From the NCBI GenBank assembly GCA_964400015.1, contig CAYNRR010000008.1, positions 1 to 64,000 on the forward strand: 64,000 nt of DNA. Reading direction: 5' to 3'. The notes under the pieces are model-generated. The model saw nothing but the letters and a program-made list of their open reading frames with translations. It searched no databases and was not told where the DNA came from. Of the stretch, positions 63,120 through 64,000 are shown in pieces (positions within the stretch are counted from its first letter, which is position 1; every line of letters starts with the position of its first letter). Made by a program: the position numbers and the translations under genes. The DNA comes from UBA1234 sp964400015 (GTDB taxonomy: Bacteria; Bacillota; Clostridia; TANB77; UBA1234).

Positions 63120-63163
63120 AAACCTCTTTTTATTTCATATATTGAAATAAGGGAGGTTTCTTT
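63120..63163 (+). promoter_or_regulatory. Hairpin covering the cwlD ribosome binding site
   Basis: AAACCTC (63120-63126) pairs with GAGGTTT (63153-63159), and an inner TTATTTCA/TGAAATAA stem extends it. The Shine-Dalgarno GGGAGG (63151-63156) lies in the 3' arm, seven bases before the ATG. In the mRNA the RBS would be masked. Confidence 0.65.
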
Positions 63164-63892
63164 ATGCTTATAATTACTAAAAAAGACATATTGTTTTATT
63201 TGCTTACATTGTTGTGCTTTTTCTTTGTGTTAACCATGCCACTTAATTTAAAAGAAAACCAAAAAAGCCAAACTATATCCCAAAATATTCAAAATCAAAA
63301 AGAAATAAAAATTGTAATTGACGCAGGACATGGAGAACCAGATGGCGGAGCAGTTTCTGCAAGTGGAATAAAAGAAAGTGAATTGAATTTGCAGATCGCT
63401 CAAAAATTAAAAAACAAATTGGAAGAAATAGAAAACGTAAAAGTTATCATGACGAGAGAAGACGAAAATAATATTGCATCAAATTCAAATGAGCAAATGA
63501 CGATAAAACAATTGAAAACAAATGATTTAAACAATCGAGTAAAGATTGCAAACGAAAGTGGAGCAGTAATAATGGTTTCGATACATATGAACAAATTTGA
63601 AAATCCTAAATATAGAGGTTGGCAAACTTTTTATTCAAAAACTTCTGAAGAAGGCAAAAAACTAGCCGAAGAAATTCAATCTTCAATAGGTGAAAGTATA
63701 AACATAGAAAACAATCGAACAGCTTTAAAAATTGAAGGAATAAAAATAATCGACAAAACTCAAATTCCAACAGTGATAGTCGAATGTGGATTTTTGTCAA
63801 ATGTAGAAGAATGTCAATTATTGCAGGACGAAGAGTATCAGGAAAAAATGGCAGAAGGCATAAAAAATGGCATACAAAAGTATTTGTTTTGA
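63164..63892 (+). CDS. cwlD: N-acetylmuramoyl-L-alanine amidase, CwlD type
   Basis: A 242-aa amidase_3 enzyme with an N-terminal membrane anchor (about 8-27). Zinc ligands are visible in VIDAGHGEPDGGAVS (His), KESELNLQ (Glu) and MVSIHMNKF (His). The catalytic Glu is in TVIVECGFLSN. CwlD cleaves the peptide from muramic acid as the first step of muramic-lactam formation in the spore cortex; length and anchor fit CwlD better than autolysins. The 64-residue insertion between the first His and second His carries DLNNRVKIAN. Its RBS lies in a hairpin, which could limit translation. Confidence 0.85.
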   Translation: MLIITKKDILFYLLTLLCFFFVLTMPLNLKENQKSQTISQNIQNQKEIKIVIDAGHGEPDGGAVSASGIKESELNLQIAQKLKNKLEEIENVKVIMTREDENNIASNSNEQMTIKQLKTNDLNNRVKIANESGAVIMVSIHMNKFENPKYRGWQTFYSKTSEEGKKLAEEIQSSIGESINIENNRTALKIEGIKIIDKTQIPTVIVECGFLSNVEECQLLQDEEYQEKMAEGIKNGIQKYLF

Positions 63893-63961
63893 TAGTATAA
63901 GAATGTTATAATATATATAAGTATGTATAAAACAATCGAATGATGAGAGGGCGTGATAGAT

Positions 63962-64000
63962 ATGAAAAACAAAAAAGGAATATCAATGCTGTCAGTTGTA
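63962..64000 (+). CDS. Start of another prepilin-like gene, cut by the window
   Basis: The 13 visible codons read MKNKKGISMLSVV, the same K-x-K-G-(I/V)-S-M pattern as both giant proteins. GAGAGGG lies upstream, with a TATAAT near 63911. The rest is outside the window, so length and domains are unknown. Confidence 0.6.
   Translation, partial: MKNKKGISMLSVV

Overview
This 64 kb window is AT-rich and carries the replication origin of what looks like an uncultured member of the Clostridia (low-GC Firmicutes). Evidence: the gene order gyrB-remB-recF-dnaN-dnaA | rpmH-rnpA-yidC-jag-mnmE-mnmG-rsmG-parA-parB, parS sites, purine-rich Shine-Dalgarno sequences before nearly every gene, TTG/GTG starts, MecA, an SLH protein and a CwlD-type spore-cortex amidase. 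The assignment below class level is inference.

Layout. 1-7.5 kb: a giant (about 2,420 aa) surface protein on the minus strand, with a type IV prepilin-like N-terminus, CxxC repeats and four blocks of BspA/DUF285 30-residue repeats. 7.8-12.5 kb: mecA, then a minus-strand operon of a small prepilin-like protein, a TtcA-like PP-loop enzyme and a secreted phosphodiester glycosidase. 12.7-21.3 kb: an island-like region directly downstream of tRNA-Pro. It holds a frameshifted AbiEi remnant, two small GC-richer orphan genes each with its own promoter or RBS and terminator, two S66 (LdcA/MccF-type) peptidase genes (one broken by two frameshifts), a methyltransferase, and three different class II aminoacyl-tRNA-synthetase paralogues: HisRS/HisZ-like, AsnRS-like without an anticodon domain, and ProRS-like without the insertion domain. 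The methyltransferase/HisRS-like and AsnRS-like/ProRS-like operons diverge from an almost palindromic double promoter. This is my best candidate for an undescribed system.

21.3-38.5 kb: phosphohexomutase and the conserved origin region. oriC is bipartite. Between dnaA and dnaN lie DnaA boxes and a (TAG)6 DnaA-trio next to an AT-rich stretch; upstream of dnaA there are further boxes, one touching the dnaA promoter. parS-like sites lie in the mnmE-mnmG and rsmG-parA gaps, and a fourth lies just upstream of the right-hand giant gene. 38.5-46.5 kb: DUF4446, two tRNA-Ser genes, maf, an MBL-fold hydrolase, an SLH protein, a 3D-domain protein, rsmA, a response regulator with a GGDDF domain and small membrane-anchored proteins.

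46.7-60.3 kb: a second giant protein (4,523 aa) of the same architecture, plus InlB-type and Ig-like modules, on the opposite strand. The two giants read away from the origin, and the midpoint of their start codons falls within about 0.5 kb of the DnaA-trio. 60.3-63 kb: two tandem Rpn-family PD-(D/E)XK nuclease genes. Both giant genes and both Rpn genes end in the same REP-like element: it begins one base after the giants' stop codons and supplies the last codons of the Rpn proteins. 63.2-63.9 kb: cwlD, and at the window edge the start of another prepilin-like gene.
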